This document shows, piece by piece, positions 34,858 through 43,423 of a stretch of 64,000 nt of DNA (positions within the stretch are counted from its first letter, which is position 1; the number at the start of each line of letters is the position of its first letter). The notes beneath the pieces are model-generated. The model ran no database searches. It was not told the origin of the DNA and worked only from the letters and a program-made list of their open reading frames with translations. The DNA lies in the NCBI RefSeq assembly GCF_016865485.1, contig NZ_AP024452.1:496001-560000 (forward strand). The letters are read 5' to 3'. This stretch comes from Luteitalea sp. TBR-22 (GTDB taxonomy: Bacteria; Acidobacteriota; Vicinamibacteria; Vicinamibacterales; Vicinamibacteraceae). Both the position numbers and the translations under genes were made by a program.

Positions 34858-36423
34858 ATGCCCTATCCGTCCCTCGGCCGCCGCGCCGGCCTGCTCCTCC
34901 CGCTGTTCTCCGCGCGCTCGACGCGCAGTTGGGGCATCGGCGACATCGCCGACATGACTCGCCTCGGCCCCTGGCTCCGCGCCTCGGGACTGCGGTTGCT
35001 GCAGGTGCTGCCGGTCAACGACATGGCCACCGGGCAGACCTCGCCGTACTCGGCCCTCAGCGCGATGGCCCTCGAGCCGCTGTACATCGCGGTCGACGAG
35101 GTGCCCGACGCGCAGGCACTCGGCGATGCGGTCTTCGAGTCCGGCACGCGCCCGGATTTCGCGGCGCTCAACGCCTCGCCGCGGGTCGCGTACGAGGAAG
35201 CGATGGCCCTCAAGGAAGGCGCGCTGCACCGGGCCTTCCTCCGGTTCCGCGACCACGAGTGGAGGCGTGACTCGGCGCGCGCCGGCGACCTGCGCGCCTA
35301 CCTGGCCGAGCAGGCCTGGTGGCTCGACGACTACGCGTTGTTCCGCGTGCTCCACGATCACCACGAGGCGCGGGCGTGGTGGGACTGGCCGGCAGGGCTG
35401 GCCTCGCGCGACCCCGAGGCGCTCGCCGAGGCGCGGACCGTGCACGCCGAGGCCGTGCTCGAGACCTGCTGGCTGCAGTGGGTGGCGCAGCGGCAGTGGG
35501 AGCAGGCTCGACGAGATCTCGACGGCATCGCCCTGGTCGGCGATCTGCCCTTCATGGTCAGTGCCGACAGCGCCGACGTGTGGTCGCACCAGCACCTCTT
35601 CTCGCGCGAGTACACCGTCGGCACGCCCCCCGACGCCTTCTCTGAGACGGGCCAGGACTGGGGCCTGCCCGTGTACCTGTGGGACGAGATGCGCGCCGAC
35701 GACTTCGGCTGGCTGCGCGCCCGTGGGCGGCGCATGGCGGCGATGTTCGACGGCTTCCGCATCGACCACCTGGTGGGCTTCTACCGCACGTACTGGCGGC
35801 CGCTCGACGGCGCCGCTCCCCGCTTCGTGCCTGGCGAGGAGGCGGAGCAGCGGGCGCTCGGCGAGGCGGTGATCGAGGCCTTCGCGTCGGCGGGTGCGGC
35901 CCTCATCGCCGAGGATCTGGGCACCATCCCCGACTTCGTGCGCGAGTCGCTCCAGCGACTCCAGCTCCCGGGCTACAAGGTGATGCGCTGGGAGCGCGAC
36001 TGGCACGCCGAGGGGCAGCCCTTCCACGATCCCGCTGCGTACGGACCCACCTCGCTGGCGACCACGGGCACGCACGACACCGACATGCTCGCCGACTGGT
36101 GGGACACGGCCACGGCGGAGGAGAAGACGGCACTGCTCGCGATTCCGGCGCTCGCCGGGGCCGGTTTCACCCCCGAGCAGCCGTTCGACGAGGCGATCCG
36201 CGACGCGCTGATCGCCACGCTGCTGCAGTCGGGATCGGACCTGGTGATCTTCCCGCTGCAGGACCTCTTCGGCTGGCGCGATCGCATCAACGTGCCCGCG
36301 ACCGTCGGCCCCGGGAACTGGAGCTGGGCCTCACACATCCCCGTCGACCGGCTGCTCGACGATGAGCAGGGACGCGAGCGCGCCGAGACCCTGCGCGCAA
36401 TGGTCGACGCGTCAGGGAGGTAG
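34858..36423 (+). CDS. malQ: 4-alpha-glucanotransferase (amylomaltase)
   Basis: Transfers alpha-1,4-glucan segments between maltodextrins in the cytoplasm (GH77). 521 residues. Typical blocks: SPYSALSAMALEPLYI near residue 60, the nucleophile Asp in GFRIDHLVGFYR (near 305), the acid/base Glu in LIAEDLG (near 350), and TTGTHDTDMLADWW. ATG 34858 matches the family start. The stop TAG is part of a GTAG-headed hairpin repeat, which may have set the present C-terminus. Follows the aminotransferase by eight bases. Confidence 0.93.
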   Translation: MPYPSLGRRAGLLLPLFSARSTRSWGIGDIADMTRLGPWLRASGLRLLQVLPVNDMATGQTSPYSALSAMALEPLYIAVDEVPDAQALGDAVFESGTRPDFAALNASPRVAYEEAMALKEGALHRAFLRFRDHEWRRDSARAGDLRAYLAEQAWWLDDYALFRVLHDHHEARAWWDWPAGLASRDPEALAEARTVHAEAVLETCWLQWVAQRQWEQARRDLDGIALVGDLPFMVSADSADVWSHQHLFSREYTVGTPPDAFSETGQDWGLPVYLWDEMRADDFGWLRARGRRMAAMFDGFRIDHLVGFYRTYWRPLDGAAPRFVPGEEAEQRALGEAVIEAFASAGAALIAEDLGTIPDFVRESLQRLQLPGYKVMRWERDWHAEGQPFHDPAAYGPTSLATTGTHDTDMLADWWDTATAEEKTALLAIPALAGAGFTPEQPFDEAIRDALIATLLQSGSDLVIFPLQDLFGWRDRINVPATVGPGNWSWASHIPVDRLLDDEQGRERAETLRAMVDASGR

Positions 36424-36487
36424 GCGTCGGCCTTGGCCGACGCCCAGCGAATCATCACTGACTGTCGACCTGAAGGTCGACGGCTAC
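36420..36487. repeat. REP-like pair in opposite orientation, overlapping the malQ stop codon
   Basis: GTAG (36420-36423, containing the malQ stop TAG) then GCGTCGGCC, loop TT, GGCCGACGC. Twenty bases later GTCGACCT, loop GA, AGGTCGAC (36464-36481) followed by GGCTAC, i.e. a minus-oriented copy. A third stem, CCGTCGCGC/GCGCGACGG at 36518-36537, lacks GTAG. Confidence 0.88.
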
Positions 36488-36575
36488 ACATCAACGGCCT
36501 CAGCGACAGATCACCGACCGTCGCGCAAGCGCGACGGCGACATTCGCGAAACCGACGGTCACACATCAGGAACGC

Positions 36576-38054
36576 ATGGAAGAAGAAGTCGGCCCCGTCC
36601 GTGCGCCCGAACTCGATGGCGCAATCGCCTGGCTCAACACGCCAGCGCCGATCACGCTCGCGCAATTGCGCGGGAAGGTCGTCCTGCTCGACTTCTGGAC
36701 CTACGGCTGCATCAACTGCCTGCACGTGCTGCCCGATCTCCAGCGTCTGCAGGCGAAGTTCCAGGACGAGCTCGTGGTCATCGGTATCCACGCGGCCAAG
36801 TTCGACAACGAGCGCAGCACCGAGAACATCAGGCGCACGCTGCAGCGGCTCGGCATCCGGCACCCGGTGGCCAACGACGCGGCGTTCCGCATCTGGCAGG
36901 CCTACACGGTGCGGGCGTGGCCCACGCAGGTGCTGATCGACCCGCGCGGCTACGTGGTCGGGACGGCGACGGGTGAAGGACACGGCGCGCAACTCGAAGA
37001 GGTGATCGGCGCCGTGGCGACGGTTTTCGAGCAGGAAGGCCTGCTCGATCGCACACCACGTCCGCTGGCGCCGGTGGACCGCGCCGACGACGGCCCGCTG
37101 GCGTTCCCGGGGAAGGTGCTCGCCGACGAGGCCGGCGGCCGACTCTTCATCGCCGACACGCAGCACCACCGCATCGTCGAGACCGACCTCGACGGGCGTA
37201 TCGGTCGCGTCTTCGGCACGGGCACGCCGGGGCGTGACTACGGGCCGGCCGACGCCGCGCAGTTCCAGGAGCCGCAAGGGCTCGCCCTCGCTGGCGACAC
37301 GCTGTGGGTGGCCGACGCGGGCAACCACCTCATCCGACGCATCGACCTGGTGAGCGGGATGGTCAGCACGGTTGCCGGGACGGGGCGCCAGGCGACGTGG
37401 CAGCAGTCCGACGGGGGCGCGGCGCTCGAGACGTCCCTCAACTCGCCGTGGGACCTGGCGTGGGACGGACGGCTGTTGTTCATCGCGATGGCCGGCCCCC
37501 ATCAGGTATGGCTGCTCGACCCGGCGCGCGGTCTGGTGCTGCGGTATGCCGGGACCGGGGCAGAGGGGCGTGCCGACGGCGACGTCGACGCCGCGGCGTT
37601 CGCGCAGCCGTCGGGCCTGGCCATCGACGGCCGGACGCTCCTGGTCGCCGACGCGGAGGCCAACATCGTGCGCGCAGTGGCGCTGCCGCCCGAGAACACG
37701 GTACGAACCCTGGCCGGCGGGGATCTCTTCGAATTCGGCGACGTCGACGGGGAGGGCGACGCGGCCCGGTTCCAGCACCCGCTCGGGCTGGCGGTGTCGG
37801 AGGGGCAGGTCCTGGTCGCCGACACGTACAATCATCGGATCAGGCGCCTCGACCCCGTGTCGGGGCGGGTGACGCGGTGGGTCGGGTCGGGACGTCCCGG
37901 ACACGTGGACGGCGCGCCCCACCAGGCCTGCTTCTACGAGCCAGGGGGCCTGTCGGCATCGTCGACCCACGTGTACGTGGCCGACACGAACAACCACGCG
38001 GTGCGGGTGATCGAGATCGCCTCGGGCGAGGTCCGCACGCTCCGCATCACGTAG
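36576..38054 (+). CDS. Thioredoxin-like/NHL-repeat protein (NHLRC2-like)
   Basis: 492 residues. Residues 25-150 form a TlpA-type thioredoxin domain with LLDFWTYGCINCLHVLP (CINC redox site) and AWPTQVLIDPRG (cis-Pro). From about residue 165 there are NHL propeller repeats (RLFIADTQHHRIVETDLDGRI; LWVADAGNHLIRRIDL; VLVADTYNHRIRRLDP; VYVADTNNHAVRVIEI). This is the architecture of animal NHLRC2 and its bacterial relatives; CINC is the usual active site there. No signal peptide, so cytoplasmic. The stop TAG lies inside a GTAG hairpin repeat. The redox partner is unknown. Confidence 0.87.
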   Translation: MEEEVGPVRAPELDGAIAWLNTPAPITLAQLRGKVVLLDFWTYGCINCLHVLPDLQRLQAKFQDELVVIGIHAAKFDNERSTENIRRTLQRLGIRHPVANDAAFRIWQAYTVRAWPTQVLIDPRGYVVGTATGEGHGAQLEEVIGAVATVFEQEGLLDRTPRPLAPVDRADDGPLAFPGKVLADEAGGRLFIADTQHHRIVETDLDGRIGRVFGTGTPGRDYGPADAAQFQEPQGLALAGDTLWVADAGNHLIRRIDLVSGMVSTVAGTGRQATWQQSDGGAALETSLNSPWDLAWDGRLLFIAMAGPHQVWLLDPARGLVLRYAGTGAEGRADGDVDAAAFAQPSGLAIDGRTLLVADAEANIVRAVALPPENTVRTLAGGDLFEFGDVDGEGDAARFQHPLGLAVSEGQVLVADTYNHRIRRLDPVSGRVTRWVGSGRPGHVDGAPHQACFYEPGGLSASSTHVYVADTNNHAVRVIEIASGEVRTLRIT

Positions 38055-38160
38055 GCGTCGGCCTTGGCCGACGCGAGTAGCACGCTGCAGAACACGTGGC
38101 CGTCGACGTTCACGTCGACGGATGGCAGTGGTTCGTGGCCGTCGACCTCCAGGTCGACGG
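38051..38160 (+). repeat. Three tandem REP-like hairpins, the first overlapping a stop codon
   Basis: GTAG (38051-38054, with the preceding stop TAG) plus GCGTCGGCC-TT-GGCCGACGC; GTGG plus CCGTCGACGT-TC-ACGTCGACGG (38096-38121); GTGG plus CCGTCGACCT-CC-AGGTCGACGG (38135-38160). All point the same way. The third ends 27 bases before the OsmC start codon, so the hairpins would be in the leader of that mRNA if it is cotranscribed. Confidence 0.88.
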
Positions 38161-38187
38161 AACATTCACTCAGGAGAGGACACACAG

Positions 38188-38613
38188 ATGATTCGTACGT
38201 CGAAGGCGCAGTGGAACGGTGGGCTCAAGGACGGCAACGGGACGGTGAAGCTCGGGAGCGGCGCGTACGAGGGGCAGTACTCGTTCACGTCGCGTTTCGA
38301 GAGCGGCACGGGCACCAACCCGGAGGAGCTCATCGCCGCGGCGCACGCGGGGTGCTTCTCGATGGCGCTGTCGGCGGGCCTCGGCAAGGCCGGCATCAAC
38401 GCGACGCGCATCAACACCGAGGCGAAGGTGAATTTCGAGAAGGTGGGTGATGGCTTCAGCATCACCCGCATCGACCTGGTGACCGAGGGCGTGGTGCCGG
38501 GCATCGATCAGGCGACGTTCCTCGAGCACGCCGAGGCGGCCAAGAAGGGCTGCCCGATCAGCCGCGCGCTCGCGTCGGTGGAGATCACGCTCGACGCGAA
38601 GCTGGTCTCGTAG
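38188..38613 (+). CDS. OsmC/Ohr-family peroxiredoxin
   Basis: 141-residue thiol peroxidase. NPEELIAAAHAGCFSMALSAGL carries the peroxidatic Cys and GCPISRAL the resolving Cys, both in family positions; the conserved Arg is in FESGTGTNPEE-preceding SRF. It reduces organic hydroperoxides in the cytoplasm. ATG 38188 is preceded by GGAGAGGA. The leader contains three hairpin repeats. The length is standard for OsmC. It follows the thioredoxin-like gene, which fits a redox role. Confidence 0.92.
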   Translation: MIRTSKAQWNGGLKDGNGTVKLGSGAYEGQYSFTSRFESGTGTNPEELIAAAHAGCFSMALSAGLGKAGINATRINTEAKVNFEKVGDGFSITRIDLVTEGVVPGIDQATFLEHAEAAKKGCPISRALASVEITLDAKLVS

Positions 38614-38633
38614 TCCCGAAGCTCCGGGCTTCA

Positions 38634-38683
38634 GGCTCAGGGCTCAGAGAGCATTCTGAGCCTTGAGCCCTGGGCCTCGAGCC
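38634..38683. repeat. Heptamer array, CTGAGCC family, palindromic
   Basis: GGCTCAG, GGCTCAG, centre AGAGCATT, then CTGAGCC, TTGAGCC, CTGGGCC, TCGAGCC. The two sides can pair. The array fills the gap between convergent genes and ends one base before the stop codon of the gamma-glutamyltransferase gene. Same family and centre as 12650-12692. Confidence 0.88.
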
Positions 38684-38684
38684 A

Positions 38685-40400
38685 TCAGTACCCCGCGGCG
38701 TATCCGTCTTTCCTGCTCTCGGACGCCCCGTAGTACACGCCGTCCTTGCGCATGATGGCCTGGTAGCCGCCGTACATGCCGTAGGCGTGGGTCACCTTGT
38801 GGCCGCGCCGCATCAGCTCGCGGATCGTCTCGGCCGGATACCCCGCTTCGAGGTTCAGCTCGCCGACGTTGGGCACGTGTCCGCTGCGCGGGAACGAGCC
38901 GACGTGGTAGATGCGCGGCGCGTCGCCGGCCTCCTGCAGGTTCATCCCGAAGTCGATCAGGTTGAGCAGCACCTGCACGTGGCCCTGCGGCTGCATGTCG
39001 CCGCCCATCAGGCCGAAGCTCAGGTACGGCTCGTCGTTGCGCGTCACCATCGCAGGGATGATGGTGTGGAACGGCCGCTTGCCAGGCGCGTAGCCGTTGG
39101 GGTGATCCTCGCGCAGCTCGAACCACATGCCGCGGTTGTGCAGCGCGAAGCCGGTGCCCGCCGCCACTTCCATCGACCCGAACGACAGCGAGTTGCTCTG
39201 GATGAGCGACACCATCATGCCGTCCTTGTCGGCGACGGTGAGGTACACGGTGTGGCTGTCGACGGGGAAGCCCGAGTCGTACACGCCGGCGACGTCCGGC
39301 TTCACGAGGGCGCGCCGCTGCGCCGCGTACTCCTTCGTGAGCAGCTTCTCGACCGGCACCTTCATCGAGCCCGGCTCGGCGTACACCGCGGCCAGGTCCT
39401 CGAAGGCGAGCTTCTTGGCCTCGGTGAACCAGTGCACGTGGTCGGCGCTGCCGAAGCCGGCCTTCGCCAGGTCGACGCCCTCGAGCACGTTCAGCATCTC
39501 CAGCACGGCGCTGCCCTGCGTGTTGGGGGGCATCTCCCATACGCGGTGGCCGCGGTAGGTGGTGCTCACCGGCGTCACCCAGTCGGACGTATGGGCGGCG
39601 AAGTCCTCGACCGACAGGAAGCCGCCCTGCGCCTGGATGTGCGTGGCGATGGCCTTGGCGATCTGCCCCTTGTAGTAGGCGTCGCGGCCGCCCTTGGCGA
39701 TCAGTTCCAGGCTGGTGGCCAGATCCGGGTTGCGGAAGATCGCGCCCTTGGCCGGGAACTGGCCGCCCGGCATGTAGAGCGCGCGCAGGTTGGCGAAGCT
39801 GCCAGCCGGCGTGGCTGGAAGGCGCTGGCTGAGGCGCAGGCGTGAATCGTCCGAGATGTCGGGCGCGACGGGAATGCCCTCGCGCGCGTAGGCAATCGTC
39901 GGCGCCAGCAGTTGCGCCATCGGCGTGCGGCCGAACCGCGCGTGCAGCATGAACCAGCCGTCGACGCAGCCGGGCACGCTGACCGCCAGCGGGCCGTTGG
40001 CCGGGATCTGCGACAGCCCGCGCCGTTTGAGTTCGGCAAGCGTCATCCCGCGTGCCGAGCGGCCCGAGGAGTTGAGCCCGTACGGCTGGCGCGTCTTCGG
40101 GTCCCAGACCATCGCGAACAGGTCGCCGCCGATGCCGCTGTTGCCGGGATCTCCGAGGCCCAGGAAGGCGTTGGCGGCGATGGCGGCGTCCACGGCGTTG
40201 CCGCCGGACTTCAGCACGTCGAGCGCGATCTGCGTGGCGAAGGGATGGCTGGTGGCCACCATGCCGTGCCGCGCGATCACCTCCGAGCGCGACGCGAACG
40301 GGCGCCCCGAGAGCCGGTCCTGCGCGACCATCGTGGCGCCACACGCCACGGCCACGGCTGCCGCGACGATGGCGCGGGCGAATCGGGACGGAGCCGTCAT
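38685..40400 (-). CDS. Gamma-glutamyltransferase family protein
   Basis: 571 residues, Ntn-hydrolase that cuts itself into two subunits and moves or hydrolyses gamma-glutamyl groups of glutathione and its conjugates. Signal peptide AIVAAAVAVACGATMVAQ, then GMVATSHPFATQIALDVLKSGGNAVDAAIAA at the start of the large subunit and the processing site in DSHTVYLTVAD (the Thr near residue 381 aligns with the GGT nucleophile; the usual TTH is replaced by TVY). Likely periplasmic. Its ATG overlaps the TGA of the DinB gene (ATGA), so expression is coupled. Confidence 0.87.
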   Translation of the reverse strand: MTAPSRFARAIVAAAVAVACGATMVAQDRLSGRPFASRSEVIARHGMVATSHPFATQIALDVLKSGGNAVDAAIAANAFLGLGDPGNSGIGGDLFAMVWDPKTRQPYGLNSSGRSARGMTLAELKRRGLSQIPANGPLAVSVPGCVDGWFMLHARFGRTPMAQLLAPTIAYAREGIPVAPDISDDSRLRLSQRLPATPAGSFANLRALYMPGGQFPAKGAIFRNPDLATSLELIAKGGRDAYYKGQIAKAIATHIQAQGGFLSVEDFAAHTSDWVTPVSTTYRGHRVWEMPPNTQGSAVLEMLNVLEGVDLAKAGFGSADHVHWFTEAKKLAFEDLAAVYAEPGSMKVPVEKLLTKEYAAQRRALVKPDVAGVYDSGFPVDSHTVYLTVADKDGMMVSLIQSNSLSFGSMEVAAGTGFALHNRGMWFELREDHPNGYAPGKRPFHTIIPAMVTRNDEPYLSFGLMGGDMQPQGHVQVLLNLIDFGMNLQEAGDAPRIYHVGSFPRSGHVPNVGELNLEAGYPAETIRELMRRGHKVTHAYGMYGGYQAIMRKDGVYYGASESRKDGYAAGY

Positions 40401-40921
40401 GCCTGCGTTCCCGCGACGATCTGCAGGTGCGCGACGTGGTGCCGCCCGTGCCACGCATACATCTGCACCAGCTTGTCGAGGGTCATCGGGCCGCGCTCGG
40501 GGTGGACGATCTCCCGTGCGAAGGCCTCGTCGGGCAACGCCTCGAGCAGCGTCGCCCAGCGCTGGTGCAGGGCCTCCACCAGCGCCAGCGACGGCTCGAT
40601 CGGGGTGAGCGCCGCGTCGGGCAGTTCGGCCCAGGCCTTCTCGTCGTAGGCCTTCAGGTCGGGGCGGTCCTCGGTGAGCAGCCACCGCGTTCTGACGTAC
40701 GCGTTGACGTGGCTGTCGGCGACGTGGTGGATCACCTGCCGGGCCGTCCAGCCGCCCTCGCGGTACGGCGTGGCGAGTTGCGCCTCGCTCAGGGAGGCGG
40801 CGGCCGCTCGCAGGGTCTGCGGGAACTGCCGGATCGTGGAGATGGCGTCGCGGCGTACCGACGTGTCGCCGCTCTCGTCGAAGACGAAGCGGCCTACCGG
40901 GTAGCGAAGAGCATCGGACAT
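40397..40921 (-). CDS. DinB-superfamily protein, YfiT/BstA-like
   Basis: 174 residues, four-helix bundle with a metal site. HHVADSH near residue 68 and HGRHHVAH near the C-terminus provide the His ligands seen in YfiT-type (BstA-like) proteins; YDEKAWAELPD is also typical. Relatives are divalent-metal thiol S-transferases or hydrolases. ATG 40921 follows the family start. A GTTTGAC heptamer array begins nine bases upstream. Coupling to gamma-glutamyltransferase suggests that the pair conjugates and then trims thiol adducts; this is inferred. Confidence 0.83.
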   Translation of the reverse strand: MSDALRYPVGRFVFDESGDTSVRRDAISTIRQFPQTLRAAAASLSEAQLATPYREGGWTARQVIHHVADSHVNAYVRTRWLLTEDRPDLKAYDEKAWAELPDAALTPIEPSLALVEALHQRWATLLEALPDEAFAREIVHPERGPMTLDKLVQMYAWHGRHHVAHLQIVAGTQA

Positions 40922-40929
40922 GGAGGGAA

Positions 40930-42054
<1,125 letters not shown>

Positions 42055-42096
42055 GACCCATTCTGGCGCGAAAGCGGGAGGGCTCTCGCAGTCGGA

Positions 42097-43134
42097 TCAC
42101 GGATGAGCGTGTGTCACGCCGTGCGGCCGCCCCGGGTACGGCCAACGGTCCACCACGACGTGGCCGGCTGGGTGATCGATCACCGCCACGCCAGGCGCCG
42201 TGCCGCCCTCGTACGCGGCGAACGTGTAGCGCCCGTTCGGCGCCGTCCATTGGTGAGCGCCGAGCGTCGTGAGCTCGTCCGGTCTGCCGAGCGTGACGAG
42301 CGTGTGCTCGAACGTCTCGGTGTTCACGACCGCGAGTCGCGCCGGCGTGGTGCGCAGTCCCACCGTCAGCAGCTTCTCGTTGGCAGAGAGGCGAAGCGTG
42401 TCGGGCAGACCGACCTCGAGTCTGTCCTCGTACCCGTAGGGCTGCGTGAGGTCGATCACGGCGATGCGGTTGGCCGTGCGGCGACTGACGTACGCGATCC
42501 TCTCGTCGTGCGTGATGGCGAGCTCGTGTGCCCCCGGAACCGCCAGTCGCCAGAGGACCGTGCCCGTGAACGGATCCATCGCGATGACCTCGCTGGTGGC
42601 GTCACTGGTCAGATAGATCGTGCGCCCGCTGTTGGAGAAGACGGCGGCATGCACGCGGGCGGTGGAAGCGTCCGGGTCGACGTCCCACGTGCCGATCAGC
42701 ATGTCGGCGTGCGTGTCGATGATCGCGACCTTGTCGGTGCCGTACAGGCCGACTGCCACCAGGGTGCCACCCGGACTGGCGTGGACGTGGTGTGGGCGGA
42801 TGCCGCCAGGAGGGATGATCCGCGTGAGCGTCTCGCCCGTGTCCTCGTCCACGACGACCACGGCCGGGCTGGCCCCGAACTCCTCCGCGACATAGAGCTT
42901 GCCGTTGGCGTACGCCAGGTCGCCCGGTTGCGAGTTGGTGGCCATGGGAACCGTCCGCACCACCGCGCCGGTGGCTGCGTCGAAGCCGCGGATGCTGTGG
43001 GCGCCCCGGTTGGCCACCCAGATGGTGCCGGCAGTGCCCGGCCAGGTGCTGGCGGCCGGCAGGGTGACCACGCCCCAGCAGGCCAGGCCCATCGTTGCCC
43101 CGAGGGTCGTGTAGACACGAATCGAGTGACGCAT
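42097..43134 (-). CDS. Secreted YncE-like beta-propeller protein
   Basis: 345 residues. The N-terminal 30 residues are a signal peptide. Seven-blade type repeats follow, with WVANRGAHSIRGFDAATG, LYVAEEFGASPAVVVVDEDTG, VAIIDTHADMLIGTWDVD and AYVSRRTANRIAVIDL, as in YncE/YVTN-family proteins. ATG 43134 has a near-perfect ribosome site (AGGAGG, seven bases upstream). It diverges from the transmembrane regulator at 43424 across a 289-base gap with a promoter and repeated GTGAA sites, so it may be a target of that regulator. No enzyme activity can be assigned. Confidence 0.8.
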   Translation of the reverse strand: MRHSIRVYTTLGATMGLACWGVVTLPAASTWPGTAGTIWVANRGAHSIRGFDAATGAVVRTVPMATNSQPGDLAYANGKLYVAEEFGASPAVVVVDEDTGETLTRIIPPGGIRPHHVHASPGGTLVAVGLYGTDKVAIIDTHADMLIGTWDVDPDASTARVHAAVFSNSGRTIYLTSDATSEVIAMDPFTGTVLWRLAVPGAHELAITHDERIAYVSRRTANRIAVIDLTQPYGYEDRLEVGLPDTLRLSANEKLLTVGLRTTPARLAVVNTETFEHTLVTLGRPDELTTLGAHQWTAPNGRYTFAAYEGGTAPGVAVIDHPAGHVVVDRWPYPGRPHGVTHAHP

Positions 43135-43285
43135 CGCTCCTCCTGTCGCATCGCGGCGAGGCGCGCCGCGCGCCGCCGGCCTGCGGGTAGCCGATCCCCG
43201 TGCCAGGCGGACGGGCGTGGCCGGGTGCCGTGGTGGGTTAGGCCTGACCCTACGCGACCGGCGCGCGCGATGCGATGCACGCGTG

Positions 43286-43359
43286 GTGAAACGATGGTGA
43301 CCCGGGTGAACTTCGCGTGAACTGGCCCGCGTGGCCCCGGCGATGGGCCCGCCGTGAAC
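43286..43359. promoter_or_regulatory. Repeated GTGAA sites, candidate operator
   Basis: GTGAA(C) occurs at 43286, 43306, 43317 and 43354 in one orientation; the two central copies form an 11-base direct repeat. OmpR/CadC-type winged helices bind such tandem direct repeats. They lie 16-89 bases upstream of the -35 box of the regulator gene. Confidence 0.45.
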
Positions 43360-43374
43360 TCATCCGCGCGGTGT

Positions 43375-43403
43375 TTGACCCCTCCCAGGGGCACGCCTAC
43401 ACT
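43375..43403 (+). promoter_or_regulatory. Sigma-70-type promoter of the winged-helix regulator
   Basis: TTGACC (43375-43380), 17-base spacer, TACACT (43398-43403), then ATG 20 bases downstream with AGGA as ribosome site. The spacer contains a small palindrome (CCCCTCCCAGGGG). Confidence 0.7.
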
Positions 43404-43423
43404 GGGCGCACACAGCAGGACAC

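Noticed and set aside
43188-43196. GTAGCC word in the regulator gap as another REP hairpin
   Set aside because: No palindrome follows it.
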